A stretch of DNA of 64,000 nucleotides from assembly GCF_016907815.1 (NCBI RefSeq), contig NZ_JAFBCQ010000001.1, positions 434,001 to 498,000 on the forward strand, in the 5' to 3' direction. The notes under the pieces are model-generated. The model was given only the letters and a program-made list of their open reading frames with translations, was not told the DNA's origin and ran no database searches. The stretch comes from Microbacterium aurum. GTDB lineage: Bacteria > Actinomycetota > Actinomycetes > Actinomycetales > Microbacteriaceae. The position numbers and the translations under genes were made by a program. Shown one piece after another: positions 51,057-60,129 of the stretch (the stretch's first letter is position 1; each line of letters starts with the position of its first letter).

Positions 51057-51643
51057 CAGCTCACGCCCCTCTCGGCTGGAGTGCCGGCCGATGCTCGTTC
51101 GAGGATGAAGTCGACGCGCGCGTCGGGGGCGAGTGCGGGGACGGTGACGACGGGAAAGCCCAGCTCCTGGTACACCAGCCCGAGCAGGTCGTGGATGCGC
51201 CGCTGCGCGGCGGGGTCCTCGGTGCGCGCGTAGTCGGACGCCAGCGGGAGCAGGTCAAGCAGGAACACCGTCGCGTACCGGGCGCCGGCCAGCGCGCCCA
51301 GCAGGGCGGTGCCGGGGGCGAGGCCGAGGAAGCGGTAGTAGGCGAGCGAGTCCGGCAGAGCACGGTCCAGGAACACGGTCTGTTGCGGGTCGAGGGAGCG
51401 TTCCTGCTCGATCTGCATGTCGACGACGGCGCGCTGGAACTCGCTCTGCCGTGCCCGCACCTCCGCGGTGCTGCGCCCGGTGATCCGTTGCAGGTCGATG
51501 TAGTGGCGGGCGTGCTCGATTGTGGTCGTGTACCCGCGGCCCCGCAGCAGGTTGACCGTGGTGGTCTTGCCCGAGCTGGGACCGCCCGTCACGACGCGCC
51601 AACGGGTGGTCTGTGCGGGCCGCGGCTCCTGGATGCCGGTCAT
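51056..51643 (-). CDS. NadR/Ttd14-like P-loop ATPase
   Basis: 195 residues with Walker A GGPSSGKTT (about 20-28), a helical lid and VFLDRALPDSLAYYRFLG, typical of the AAA_28 group of small ATP/GTP-binding proteins. The substrate is unknown; related proteins phosphorylate small molecules or bind lipids. It starts 14 bp from the CsoR palindrome and runs opposite to csoR, followed by the AarF gene and the GAPDH fragment in one direction. Confidence 0.85.
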   Translation of the reverse strand: MTGIQEPRPAQTTRWRVVTGGPSSGKTTTVNLLRGRGYTTTIEHARHYIDLQRITGRSTAEVRARQSEFQRAVVDMQIEQERSLDPQQTVFLDRALPDSLAYYRFLGLAPGTALLGALAGARYATVFLLDLLPLASDYARTEDPAAQRRIHDLLGLVYQELGFPVVTVPALAPDARVDFILERASAGTPAERGVS

Positions 51644-51656
51644 GACCTCACCCTAC

Positions 51657-51676
51657 ACCCTGTACCCCTACAGGGT
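51657..51676. promoter_or_regulatory. CsoR-type palindrome between AAA ATPase and csoR
   Basis: ACCCTGTA-CCCC-TACAGGGT is a perfect dyad (8-bp arms) and is followed by ATGGTAGATTGT, which contains a plausible -10. GC-rich dyads of this kind are the CsoR operators known in M. tuberculosis and Bacillus. It lies 28 bp ahead of csoR and 14 bp from the divergent ATPase start, so both arms could respond to copper. Confidence 0.8.
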
Positions 51677-51703
51677 ATGGTAGATTGTGGGTGGAGGTGC
51701 GAG

Positions 51704-51988
51704 ATGGCACACGGGTATGTGGACAACAAGCCGGCGCTGCTGGCGCGGCTGAGCCGCGCGGAGGGTCAGGTGCGCGGGATCGCGCGGATGATCGACGAGG
51801 ACGTGTACTGCATCGACGTGCTGACCCAGGTGTCGGCGGCGACGAAGGCGCTGGAGTCCGTCGCGCTGTCGCTGCTGGAAGACCACCTCGCGCATTGCGT
51901 CGCGCAGGCGACCGCCGAAGGCGGCCCGCTCGCGGAGGAGAAGCTCCGCGAGGCGAACGCCGCGATCGCGCGCCTCGTGCGCTCCTAA
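51704..51988 (+). CDS. csoR: copper-sensing repressor CsoR
   Basis: 94 residues from the ATG at 51704 with GGAGG upstream. The all-helical CsoR fold has Cu(I) ligands C36 (VYCIDVL), H61 and C65 (HLAHC), the numbering of the characterised M. tuberculosis protein, plus the second-shell residues nearby. Copper binding should release the palindrome at 51657. It leads csoR-copZ-copA. Confidence 0.95.
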   Translation: MAHGYVDNKPALLARLSRAEGQVRGIARMIDEDVYCIDVLTQVSAATKALESVALSLLEDHLAHCVAQATAEGGPLAEEKLREANAAIARLVRS

Positions 51989-52034
51989 CGTCGTCCCCAC
52001 TCACATCGTTCAACGCTCTTGAAGGGAGCACATC

Positions 52035-52394
52035 ATGACCGGACAGGGATTCCAGGACCTCGGCCTGCAGGCGACCAGCACCGGCGGTGGCTGCGCCTGT
52101 TGCAGCCCCACCTCCCACGCCACGGCAGCCACCGACACCGGCGCGCCGGCGCAGCAGACGGCGGCGGGTGAGACCGTGTCGGCGCAGTTCCTGGTGGAGG
52201 GGATGACCTGCGCGCACTGCGTGCGTAGCGTCACCGAGGAGGTCTCCGCGATCGACGGTGTCTCCGACGTCGCGGTCGATCTGCACGCCGGTGGCGTGTC
52301 CACGGTGACGGTGTCCAGCGCGACGCCGGTGGATGCGGAGCGGGTGCGGGCGGCGGTGGAGGAGGCCGGGTACAGCCTCGCCGCAGCCTCATGA
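52035..52394 (+). CDS. copZ: CopZ-like copper chaperone with Cys-rich N-terminus
   Basis: 119 residues: an N-terminal segment with GGGCACCS (about 18-25) and an Ala/Thr linker, then one heavy-metal-associated domain with VEGMTCAHC and DAVAEAGY-like end ([11 protein letters not shown]). It should deliver Cu(I) to CopA. Longer than the usual 70 residues because of the extra Cys-rich part, which may be a second copper site. It overlaps copA by four bases (ATGA). Confidence 0.93.
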   Translation: MTGQGFQDLGLQATSTGGGCACCSPTSHATAATDTGAPAQQTAAGETVSAQFLVEGMTCAHCVRSVTEEVSAIDGVSDVAVDLHAGGVSTVTVSSATPVDAERVRAAVEEAGYSLAAAS

Positions 52395-54670
52395 GCACGC
52401 TGGACGTCGATCTCGACATCACCGGGATGACCTGCGCGTCGTGCGCGACGCGGGTCGAGCGGAAGCTGAACAAGCTGCCCGGGGTGGAGGCGACGGTCAA
52501 CTTCGCCACCGAGAAGGCCCGCGTGCACTCGGAGGCCCCGGTGCCGGTGGAGGAGCTGATCGCGGCGGTCGAGCAGGCGGGGTACGGAGCGAGCCTCCCA
52601 GCCCCGCCTGTGCCCGACACGGCTGAGCAGACCATCCCGCGGGACGATGAGCTGGCGTCGCTGCGGCAGCGGCTGATCGTCTCGGCGGTGCTGGCGGTGC
52701 CGGTCGCGGTGCTGTCGATGATCCCCGCCCTGCAGTTCACCTACTGGCAGTGGCTCACGCTCACCCTGGCCGCGCCGGTGGTGGTGTGGGGGGCGTGGCC
52801 GTTCCACCGCGCCGCGGCGATCAATGCCCGGCACGGGGCGGCGACGATGGACACTCTGATCAGCGTCGGGGTGCTGGCCGCGTTCGGCTGGTCGCTGTAC
52901 GCGCTGTTCTTCGGCGGTGCGGGGATGCCGGGAATGCGGATGAGCGTCACCTTCGTCGGCACCCCGCAGGCCGGTGGCCACGAGGTGTACCTGGAGGTCG
53001 CCGCGCTGGTGACCGTGTTCATCCTCCTCGGCCGCTACCTCGAGGTTCGTGCCAAGCGGCAGTCCGGCGAGGCCCTGCGCGCCCTGCTGGAGCTCGGCGC
53101 CAAGGACGCAGTGATCCTCCGCGAAGGCACTGAGCAGCGCGTCCCCGTCGCACAGCTCGTTCCGGGTGATGTCGTGGTGGTGCGGCCGGGTGAGAAGATC
53201 CCCGCCGACGGCCTCGTCACCGAGGGAATGTCCGCGGTGGACGAGTCGATGCTGACCGGCGAGTCCGTGCCGGTCGAAGTCGCCCCCGGCTCCCGCGTGG
53301 TCGGCGCGACTGTGAACACCGGCGGGCGCCTGCTCGTGCAGATCACCCGCGTCGGCGCCGACACCGAGCTGGCCCGGATGGCGCGGCTGGTCGAGGAGGC
53401 GCAGACCGGCAAGGCCCAGGTGCAGCGCCTCGCCGACCGGGTGTCGGCCGTCTTCGTCCCCATCGTCATCGTCCTCGCCCTGGCCGCGTTCGCCGGGTGG
53501 CTGATCGCGGGGGCGCCCTTGGAGGTCGCCTTCACCGCCGCGGTGACCACCCTGATCATCGCCTGCCCGTGTGCGCTGGGGCTGGCGACGCCGACCGCTC
53601 TGCTGGTCGGCACCGGCCGCGGCGCCCAGCTGGGCATCCTCATCCGCGGACCCCAGGTGCTCGAGCAGACCCGCCGCATCGACACCGTCGTGCTCGACAA
53701 GACCGGCACCATCACCGCCGGCACCATGACCGTCACCGGCATCCACCCCGCTCCCGGCACCGATGAGGCGGAGCTGATCCGGTTCGCCGCGGCGCTCGAG
53801 CACGGCTCCGAGCACCCCATCGGCCGCGCCATCACCGCCGCAGCCGACGGCCCGACGGATGCCGTGGAGTCATTCGCCGCCGAGGCCGGTCAAGGCGTGC
53901 AGGGCATCGTCGACGGCCGCCTGGTCGCCGCCGGCCGCGCCTCCTGGATCACCACCCAATGGGCGCTCCCCATCCCCGCCGAGCTCGCCGCGACCATCGC
54001 GGCGGACGAGGCGGCGGGGGCGACGGTGACGGTGGTGGCGTGGGACGGGCAGGTGCGCGGGGCGATCAGCGTCGCCGACACCATCAAACCCACCAGCCGT
54101 GAGGCGGTCGCACGGCTCCGGGAGCTCGGGTTGACCCCGATCCTGCTCACCGGCGACAACCCCGGCGCCGCCCGCGCGATCGCCAACCAGGCCGGGATCG
54201 AGGACGTCCGCGCCGGGGTCACCCCGCAGGGCAAGCTCGACACCATCCGCGACCTGCAGGCCGCGGGCCGGGTGGTCGCGATGGTCGGCGACGGCGTCAA
54301 CGACGCCGCAGCCCTCGCCGCCGCCGACCTCGGGATCGCGATGGGCACCGGCACCGACGCGGCCATCACCGCCGCGGACCTGACCATCGTCTCCGGCGAC
54401 CTGATGCTGGTCCCGGACGCGATCCGGCTGGCCCGCCGCACCCTGGGCACGATCAAGGGGAACCTGTTCTGGGCGTTCGCGTACAACGTCGCCGCGATCC
54501 CGGTCGCGATGCTCGCCCTGCTCAACCCCATCCTCGCCGCCGCGGCAATGGCGTTCAGCAGCGTGTTCGTCGTCACCAACAGCCTCCGCCTGCGCCGCTT
54601 CCGCCCCCTGCCCACCCCGACCCGTGCCGGCGCCCCCGCCACCCGAGAGCCCGCGCCCGTCCAGGCCTAA
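52391..54670 (+). CDS. copA: Cu(I)-exporting P1B-1 ATPase CopA
   Basis: 759 residues. One N-terminal metal-binding domain (ITGMTCASC), about eight membrane helices, TGESVPVE, the CPC motif in [23 protein letters not shown], and the HP dipeptide segment GSEHPIGRA, then GDNPGAARA and [18 protein letters not shown]. It exports Cu(I) from the cytosol. The stop lies one base before the left end of the IS481-type element. Confidence 0.97.
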   Translation: MSTLDVDLDITGMTCASCATRVERKLNKLPGVEATVNFATEKARVHSEAPVPVEELIAAVEQAGYGASLPAPPVPDTAEQTIPRDDELASLRQRLIVSAVLAVPVAVLSMIPALQFTYWQWLTLTLAAPVVVWGAWPFHRAAAINARHGAATMDTLISVGVLAAFGWSLYALFFGGAGMPGMRMSVTFVGTPQAGGHEVYLEVAALVTVFILLGRYLEVRAKRQSGEALRALLELGAKDAVILREGTEQRVPVAQLVPGDVVVVRPGEKIPADGLVTEGMSAVDESMLTGESVPVEVAPGSRVVGATVNTGGRLLVQITRVGADTELARMARLVEEAQTGKAQVQRLADRVSAVFVPIVIVLALAAFAGWLIAGAPLEVAFTAAVTTLIIACPCALGLATPTALLVGTGRGAQLGILIRGPQVLEQTRRIDTVVLDKTGTITAGTMTVTGIHPAPGTDEAELIRFAAALEHGSEHPIGRAITAAADGPTDAVESFAAEAGQGVQGIVDGRLVAAGRASWITTQWALPIPAELAATIAADEAAGATVTVVAWDGQVRGAISVADTIKPTSREAVARLRELGLTPILLTGDNPGAARAIANQAGIEDVRAGVTPQGKLDTIRDLQAAGRVVAMVGDGVNDAAALAAADLGIAMGTGTDAAITAADLTIVSGDLMLVPDAIRLARRTLGTIKGNLFWAFAYNVAAIPVAMLALLNPILAAAAMAFSSVFVVTNSLRLRRFRPLPTPTRAGAPATREPAPVQA

Positions 54671-54731
54671 CTGTACTGACCGGACACATTGGTTGAAGCA
54701 GGCAGGGTGAGAGGTCACCGATGGTGCCGCG

Positions 54732-55412
54732 CTAATTCTCGACCGACTGAAGCGATGCCTGGTACACAGCGACGAACCGCCCCACCGGACCTGCGCTGTC
54801 CTTGCTCGTGCCAATAATCGGACAGTTCGGATCGAACAGCTGGTTTGCCCAGAGGGTTGAGTCACAACGCAGGTCGGCGTCATCGATGACAGTCGACTCC
54901 CGCACGACGAGCAGGCCTGTCCCGTCCAGCTTCACGCGGTAGGTGTAGTCCTGCGGCCGCGTGCAGCGACTGTCGAACAGTGTCAGGTCGAACTCGAGCG
55001 TGCTGCCAGGTGAGGTGAGGCCTGCGGCCATCGTCTTCATGGCGAGGACCGCCGCATCGGGTGTCAGGCCGCCGCTGGGATCCCAGGTGGGCGACGACTG
55101 AGCCCACCTGGCAATGCCCTCCAAGGGGCGCTCCAGCTCGTGGCCCCAGCTCGTCAGCTGGTAGATCGAGCCCCCAGCTGGCGACGTCGTGTCAAGTCGC
55201 TGCACAAGGCCCCTGGTGTCCAGGTCGCGTAGGCGGGCTGTCAATACGGCTGGGGTCACGCCGTGCAGCAGTAAGGACAGCTCCGAGAACCGCTTGGGCC
55301 CAAGGAACAGTTCCCGCAGGATGGGATAGGTCCACACGTCACCGATGAGCTCGATGCCGTGCGCTGAGGCGCAAGCGTCTCCATGCTCCGCGTAGGTCTT
55401 CTTGATGGGCAT
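54732..55412 (-). CDS. HxlR-family transcriptional regulator
   Basis: 226 residues. The winged helix contains the HxlR core IELIGDVWTYPILRELFLGPKRFSELSLLL and VTPAVLTARLRDL. An extra C-terminal domain (about 110-226) resembles the SCP2/sterol-carrier-like ligand domain often attached to this family. It diverges from an alpha/beta hydrolase gene over a perfect dyad, which it presumably controls in response to a small molecule. Confidence 0.88.
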   Translation of the reverse strand: MPIKKTYAEHGDACASAHGIELIGDVWTYPILRELFLGPKRFSELSLLLHGVTPAVLTARLRDLDTRGLVQRLDTTSPAGGSIYQLTSWGHELERPLEGIARWAQSSPTWDPSGGLTPDAAVLAMKTMAAGLTSPGSTLEFDLTLFDSRCTRPQDYTYRVKLDGTGLLVVRESTVIDDADLRCDSTLWANQLFDPNCPIIGTSKDSAGPVGRFVAVYQASLQSVEN

Positions 55413-55435
55413 ATGACAAGCCTACCCATCAGCTA

Positions 55436-55466
55436 TGGACAACATAGTTGTTACTATGTTTAATAT
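55436..55466 (+). promoter_or_regulatory. hydrolase promoter with dyad in the spacer
   Basis: TGGACA (55436-55441) and TAATAT (55461-55466) fit -35 and -10 hexamers; the 19-bp spacer is filled by ACATAGT-TGTT-ACTATGT (55442-55459), a perfect dyad and likely operator of the divergent HxlR gene. The hydrolase ATG begins six bases after the -10 element and no ribosome site precedes it, so a leaderless transcript is likely. Confidence 0.75.
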
Positions 55467-55471
55467 AGTTC

Positions 55472-56266
55472 ATGAATGCGCAGCCGACGGACACCGTCCT
55501 CACCACAGCCGACGGGGCCACCCTTGCCTTGACCACTCAGGGCAGCGGACCCCAACTCCTCATCGTTCCCAGCGTCGCCAGCTCGCGGACGATCGACCCC
55601 CAGCCTGACCTGGCCACCACCCTCGCCACGTGCTTCACGGTGACCACCTATGACCGTCGTGGCACAGGGAAGAGCACCCTGCCGCCCGGCTCCGACCCCG
55701 ACTGCTACACGGTCGACCAGGAGATCAACGACATCACCCTGATCGCCCAGCATCTCGGCGCCACCGTCGACGTGTACGGGTTCTCCTCGGGCGCCGACCT
55801 CGCGCTGCTCGCTGCCCAGGCTGGCGCACCCATCCGCACCTTGTACCTGCTCGAGCCGCCGCTGTTCGAGCCCGGCACCCTGGCCGTTGAGCGGGCCCGG
55901 ATGAAGGACCTGCTGGCGCGTGACCGGCAGCAGGCTCGCGACTACTACCTTCGCGATGTCGTCGGCATCCCCGCCGACATCGTTGGGCAGATTCCCACCT
56001 TGGAGCAGCACCTCGCAGACGTCCCGGCCAGCCTGCACGAGTTGACCTTCCTTCCTGGCTGCAACGCCCAGCGGTTCGAAGGCCTCGCGACCCCGACAGT
56101 GCTGATGGTCAGCACCCACACCGCCCCGCGGCTCAAGCGGTGGGCCGCCGAGTTGGAGCAGGCGCTTCCACAGTCGACGCTGCACGAGCTTCCCGGCGAG
56201 TGGCATGGCATTCCCGCGGAAGTGCAGCTGGCAGCGATCCGCAATCACTCTGACCAGCAAGCCTGA
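55472..56266 (+). CDS. alpha/beta hydrolase
   Basis: 264 residues. The fold shows YDRRGTGKS, the nucleophile elbow GFSSGADL (Ser about 103) and a late His in ELPGEWHGIP, consistent with an alpha/beta hydrolase catalytic triad. Substrate unknown; with HxlR control it may process a xenobiotic or lactone-type compound. Its promoter and start suggest leaderless translation. A strong hairpin follows at 56294. Confidence 0.88.
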   Translation: MNAQPTDTVLTTADGATLALTTQGSGPQLLIVPSVASSRTIDPQPDLATTLATCFTVTTYDRRGTGKSTLPPGSDPDCYTVDQEINDITLIAQHLGATVDVYGFSSGADLALLAAQAGAPIRTLYLLEPPLFEPGTLAVERARMKDLLARDRQQARDYYLRDVVGIPADIVGQIPTLEQHLADVPASLHELTFLPGCNAQRFEGLATPTVLMVSTHTAPRLKRWAAELEQALPQSTLHELPGEWHGIPAEVQLAAIRNHSDQQA

Positions 56267-56293
56267 CCAAACGCAACCGCACATCCATACTCC

Positions 56294-56332
56294 CTGGACG
56301 GGGCCCATCCTGATCGGGTGGGCCCCGTCCAG
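56294..56332 (+). terminator. 14-bp perfect stem after the hydrolase gene
   Basis: CTGGACGGGGCCCA pairs perfectly with TGGGCCCCGTCCAG around an 11-base loop. No U-run follows, so it is a weak intrinsic terminator candidate or a barrier protecting the transposase from read-through. Confidence 0.65.
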
Positions 56333-56348
56333 CAATTGCAGGAGCCCC

Positions 56349-57335
56349 ATGTCTCACGCCAACGCAGCACTCACCCCGCGCCACCGCCTGATCGTCGCCC
56401 GTCTGGTCATAGACGAGGGCTGGCCGATCAGCGAGGTAGCCGCTCGCTTCCAGGTTTCCTGGCCAACCGTCAAACGCTGGTCCGAGCGTTATCGCAATGG
56501 CCAATCCATGCAGGACAGAAGCTCACGACCCCATCGCTCGCCGAACAGGACCATCGCCAGGATCGCGAAACGCTGTATCAGCTTGCGTTTGCGCCTGAGA
56601 GAGGGACCCGTGCAGTTGGCCTGTCGGCTCGGGATCGCCCCGTCGACCGTCCACAGGATCCTCGTTTCAGTCCATCTCAACCGGCTCACGCACGTCGACC
56701 GCGCCACCGGAGAACCGATCCGCCGCTACGAGCACGACCATCCCGGCGCGATGCTGCATGTCGATGTGAAGAAGCTCGGCAACATCCCCGACGGGGGCGG
56801 CTGGCGTTATGTCGGCCGGCAGCAAGGCGCGAAGAACCGCGCCGCCACACCCGACAAACCCAGGAACAAGTACCGGGACCCGTTGATGGGCAAGGCCTAT
56901 GTCCACACCGTCATCGACGACCACTCCCGAGTCGCCTACGCCGAGATCCACGACGACGAAACCGCCCAAACGGCCACCGCCGTCCTGGTCCGGGCCGTCG
57001 AATGGTTCAACGCCCGCGGCGTGATCGTCGAACGGGTCCTGTCCGACAACGGCGGCGCCTATCGCTCACACCTGTGGCGTGACACCTGCGCAGAACTCGG
57101 CATCCGGCACAAGCGCACCCGCCCGTATCGGCCGCAGACCAACGGAAAGATCGAGCGCTTCCATCGCACCCTGGCTGACGGCTGGGCCTATGCCCGCTGC
57201 TACACGTCTGAGGCCGAACGACGGGGCGAGCTCGAGGGCTGGTTGCACTACTACAACCAGCACCGGCCCCACACGGCCTGCGGGAACCAGCCGCCGTTCT
57301 CACGCTTGATCAACGTCCCCGGTCAGTACAACTAG
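56349..57335 (+). CDS. IS481-family DDE transposase
   Basis: 328 residues from the ATG at 56349 with GGAG upstream. A helix-turn-helix region (1-110, WPISEVAARFQVSWPTVKRW) is followed by an rve/DDE domain with MLHVDVKKLG (first Asp), VLSDNGGAYRS (second Asp) and NGKIERFHRTLADGW (Glu), and ends with LHYYNQHRPHTACGNQPPFSR. It appears intact and ends five bases beyond the right inverted repeat. Confidence 0.95.
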   Translation: MSHANAALTPRHRLIVARLVIDEGWPISEVAARFQVSWPTVKRWSERYRNGQSMQDRSSRPHRSPNRTIARIAKRCISLRLRLREGPVQLACRLGIAPSTVHRILVSVHLNRLTHVDRATGEPIRRYEHDHPGAMLHVDVKKLGNIPDGGGWRYVGRQQGAKNRAATPDKPRNKYRDPLMGKAYVHTVIDDHSRVAYAEIHDDETAQTATAVLVRAVEWFNARGVIVERVLSDNGGAYRSHLWRDTCAELGIRHKRTRPYRPQTNGKIERFHRTLADGWAYARCYTSEAERRGELEGWLHYYNQHRPHTACGNQPPFSRLINVPGQYN

Positions 57336-57395
57336 CTGTTGCTGGCCAGGAGGTTGTTGACGGGCGCTCGGCTCGTCGAGCGGGATGATAGTCGG

Positions 57396-57870
57396 GTGGC
57401 TCCGGTTATCTATCGGGAGGAAGGGCTCCATCCCGGCTTGTCCGAGTGGGTGACGTGCGCGTGGACATACGAGCGGGCGTACAGCGATGAGGATGTCGAG
57501 ACGGTGATGCCTGACGGCACGGTCGAGCTCGTCGTCCAGCTTGCCGCCCCCTACACGGACGCGGGCGTTGAGCTACCGACATGTGTCGCGATCGGGACAC
57601 TCGATCGTCCGCTAGTTCTGACAGCCGAGGGCGCCATGCAAGTCTGGTGCGTCAGGTTCCCGTGGTGGGGCCTAGCCCCGTTCGGGGACGTCAGTGCCTT
57701 CGCCGGACGACAATGGGCCGCGGCAGACGACGTCTTCGACGCGGGTCTTGTCGCCGGCGTCCGCGACGCGGCCTCGTCCGCGCACCCGGTGGACGGGCTG
57801 AACCGGGTGCTGCTGTCGCACCTATTGGCGTGGACGATCGGTCCCGCACCCCTCCGGGAGGCGGGACGGG
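57396..57870 (+). pseudogene. truncated AraC-type regulator (sensor half only)
   Basis: From the GTG at 57396 about 158 codons read APVIYREEGLHPGLSEWVT, VMPDGTVELVVQL and VWCVRFPWWGLAPFGD, which is the N-terminal DUF6597-like sensor domain of AraC-family regulators. The frame then enters sequence belonging, on the other strand, to resB, so the DNA-binding half is gone. A remnant beside the transposon. Confidence 0.75.
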
Positions 57871-57873
57871 CGA

Positions 57874-58197
57874 TCACGCCCCGGAGAACCACACCGACCC
57901 GAACACGTCGTGCAGCTGCAGCAGGTCCACCGCCCACATCCAGCCCGGGTTGGTCTTGTCGAACTGGATCACCCCGTTCGGGTCGGAGGAGCGTTGCGGG
58001 ATCAACGACCCGGGGATCGCGGCCACCGCGAGCAGCAGCAACAACACCAGGGCGGTGCGCATGCTGGTCAGCTGCCGCCACGCCCACCGCGCCCACCCCG
58101 ACACGCTCAGGCGCGGATTCGTGCGCTCCTCCACCGGCCGGTCGACGTGATCGGCGGGCAGCTGCGGGGCCTGCTCACTGCGGATCGACACGCGCAT
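57874..58197 (-). pseudogene. resB: truncated cytochrome c biogenesis protein ResB
   Basis: 107 codons. RQLTSMRTALVLLLLLAVAAIPGSLIPQRSSDPNGV with a membrane helix and VFGSVWFSGA match the beginning of ResB, which normally exceeds 450 residues. The rest has been replaced by the AraC fragment at about 57870. Its start overlaps the lgt stop by 23 bases, so it was the last gene of the M23-lgt-resB run before the deletion; ccsA, expected next, is absent. Confidence 0.85.
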
Positions 58198-59065
58198 CCC
58201 CCCTCCCCCGGACGGGTGCGCGGCGGCGGGCGCGCCAGGAGGCGTGGGCGAGCAGCCCGACCCCCAGTACGGCGGCCACCAGGGCGGTGAGCACGTTCGC
58301 TTTCAGCCCGCCGGCGAGCAGCTCGGTGGGATCCAGCCGGATGGACTCCAGCACCGCCCGCCCCGCCCCGTACCACAGCAGGTACACGCCCAGACTCCGC
58401 CCGGCGCCCAGCGTGATCCGGCCGTGCCGGCGGCGGTGCTGCTCGAGCAGCACGATCACGGCGGCACCGGCCAGGTTCCACAGCAGCTCGTACAGGAACA
58501 GCGGATGAAACAGGGTCCCCGCCGGGGTCCCCGGCGGGATCGCGGGGGCTGAGGGGTCGATCTGCAGCCCCCACGGTAAGGTGGTGGGCGGGCCGAACAG
58601 CTCCTGGTTGAAGTAGTTCCCCAGCCGTCCCACCGCCTGGGCGACCAGCATCCCCGGCGCGAGCGCGTCCAGGAACAGCAGCACCGGGATCCCGGCGCGA
58701 CGGGTGCCGATCACAATCCCGACCAGCCCGCCCAGGATCGCACCGAAGATTGCGATCCCGCCTTCCCAGATGTAGAGCACCCGCCACAGGTCCGCGCCAG
58801 GGAAGAAGTAGTCGCCGGGATGGGTGAGCACATGGTAGATCCGGGCGCCGAGGATCCCGAACGGCACCGCCCACATCGCCACATCCACCACGACCCCGGC
58901 CGGGTGCCCGACCGCCCGCAGCCGACGGCCGGTGATCAGCACCGCCAGCACGATCCCGGCCAGGATCGCCAGCGCGTAGAACCGGATCTGGAACGGACCG
59001 ACCTGAACGAAGCTGATCCCCGGGCTCGGGATCAGCGCCGGAGCCACAATGAGGAGTGCGTCCAT
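58175..59065 (-). CDS. lgt: prolipoprotein diacylglyceryl transferase
   Basis: 296 residues from the ATG at 59065. Seven hydrophobic segments, and the Lgt signature in GRLGNYFNQELFG, the catalytic-region IRFYALAILAGIVLAV and the end-helix LLWYGAGRAVLE. It attaches diacylglycerol to the lipobox cysteine of prolipoproteins. A copy inside an island is probably additional to the housekeeping gene and may serve the DUF305 and F510_1955 lipoproteins nearby. It overlaps the M23 stop by one base (TGATG). Confidence 0.95.
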   Translation of the reverse strand: MDALLIVAPALIPSPGISFVQVGPFQIRFYALAILAGIVLAVLITGRRLRAVGHPAGVVVDVAMWAVPFGILGARIYHVLTHPGDYFFPGADLWRVLYIWEGGIAIFGAILGGLVGIVIGTRRAGIPVLLFLDALAPGMLVAQAVGRLGNYFNQELFGPPTTLPWGLQIDPSAPAIPPGTPAGTLFHPLFLYELLWNLAGAAVIVLLEQHRRRHGRITLGAGRSLGVYLLWYGAGRAVLESIRLDPTELLAGGLKANVLTALVAAVLGVGLLAHASWRARRRAPVRGRGDARVDPQ

Positions 59066-59906
59066 CAGGGCCTCACCCTCGCCGGAAGCCACGCCAGCGG
59101 GTCCACCGCTTCGCCTCCGGTGCGGATCTCGAAGTGCAGGTGTGCGCCGAAGCTGCGTCCACTGTCCCCGACCCGGCCGACCATCTGCCCCACCCGCACG
59201 GTCTGTCCCGGGGTCAGGGCGAGGGACCCTTCCCGCATGTGCGCGTACGCGCTTTCCACGACCTGCCCGTCGATCTCGTGCCGGATCACCACGTACACCC
59301 CGTACGCGCCGCCCTGCTCCGTCTCGGTGGTGACCACCCCGTCGGCGATCGCCTGGATCGGGGTGCCGATCCCGGGGGTCATGTCCAGTCCGGCATGGAA
59401 ATTTGAGCAGGACGGGCATGGCGGGGTGCGGTACCCGAACGTGCTGCTGATCGGCACTCCCACGGTGAACGGCCACTGCACCGCCGATGCCGGGTCGTTG
59501 GTGAATGTGTCCGCGGTGTGCGCGTACGACTCGGTCCCGACGGGGCGGTCACCGCCACCGTGTAGTCCCCGCGCACCATCACCGTCCCGGTGACGGTGTC
59601 GGGGGTGGTGAACGACTGGGCGCGCACCGGGGTGCGGGTCGCCTCGACGGCGAACACCGGCTCCGGCGTCAACGGGATCAGCAACGGCAGTCCGGCGATC
59701 GACGCGACTGGGAGCATCACCGCGCCGGCGAGCATCCGGGATCGGGTGAGCGTGCGGCGCGGCGCGTGTCGAGGTGTCCGGGCGGCACGGGTGGGCCGAC
59801 GGCGTCGATCGCGTCGCGTCTGGACGGGTGGGGAAGACAGGGCGGCTCTCGCCGCACGGCGCGTTCCGGTACCGGGAGTCGGGGTGGAGGGGGCGGGTTC
59901 GGGCAT
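59065..59906 (-). pseudogene. M23 (LytM-type) peptidase, single-base frameshift
   Basis: The upstream frame starts MPEPAPSTPTPG at 59906 with a membrane anchor (MLAGAVMLPVASIAGLPLLI) and runs to TVAVTAP near 59545. The downstream frame continues VGTESYAHTADTF, FGYRTPPC, HAGLDM, and the metal-binding GAHLHFEI. Joining needs one base, at the run of four G on the plus strand (59542-59545). Either a true slipped-base pseudogene or a sequence error; the product would be a wall hydrolase or regulator of one. Confidence 0.85.
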
Positions 59907-60129
59907 ACAAGACTTTCCTGGATGAGGGGGACGATGAAGGTGCGCACGGTCGCCGTCACACGGTCCAACCGGGAGCCGCGGCCCGGAGTGCACGGCGAGA
60001 ATCCGGGATCGGATCACCCATGGCGCTGCCGCAGACGGGTCGCGCTCGCCTGCGGGCCGCACATCGTGGACCGTCGGCGACATCACGCGCCGGCGGCGGC
60101 TCAGGCGGCGGGCGCGGGCGGGGTGCTGA

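Larger units (their letters stand above)
54672..57330. mobile_element. IS481-type transposon with two passenger genes
   Basis: TGTACTGACCGG at 54672-54683 is exactly inverted as CCGGTCAGTACA at 57319-57330, and the next 15 positions still match about half the time. Between them lie an HxlR regulator, an alpha/beta hydrolase and a complete IS481 transposase next to the right end. No copy of the left end is found close upstream of the transposase, so the whole 2.66 kb looks like one unit. A clear target duplication was not found. Confidence 0.7.

Noticed and set aside
54660-57340. Target-site duplication flanking the IS481-type element
   Set aside because: Flanks CCTAAC and ACTAGC share only CTA at different offsets, so no duplication can be claimed.
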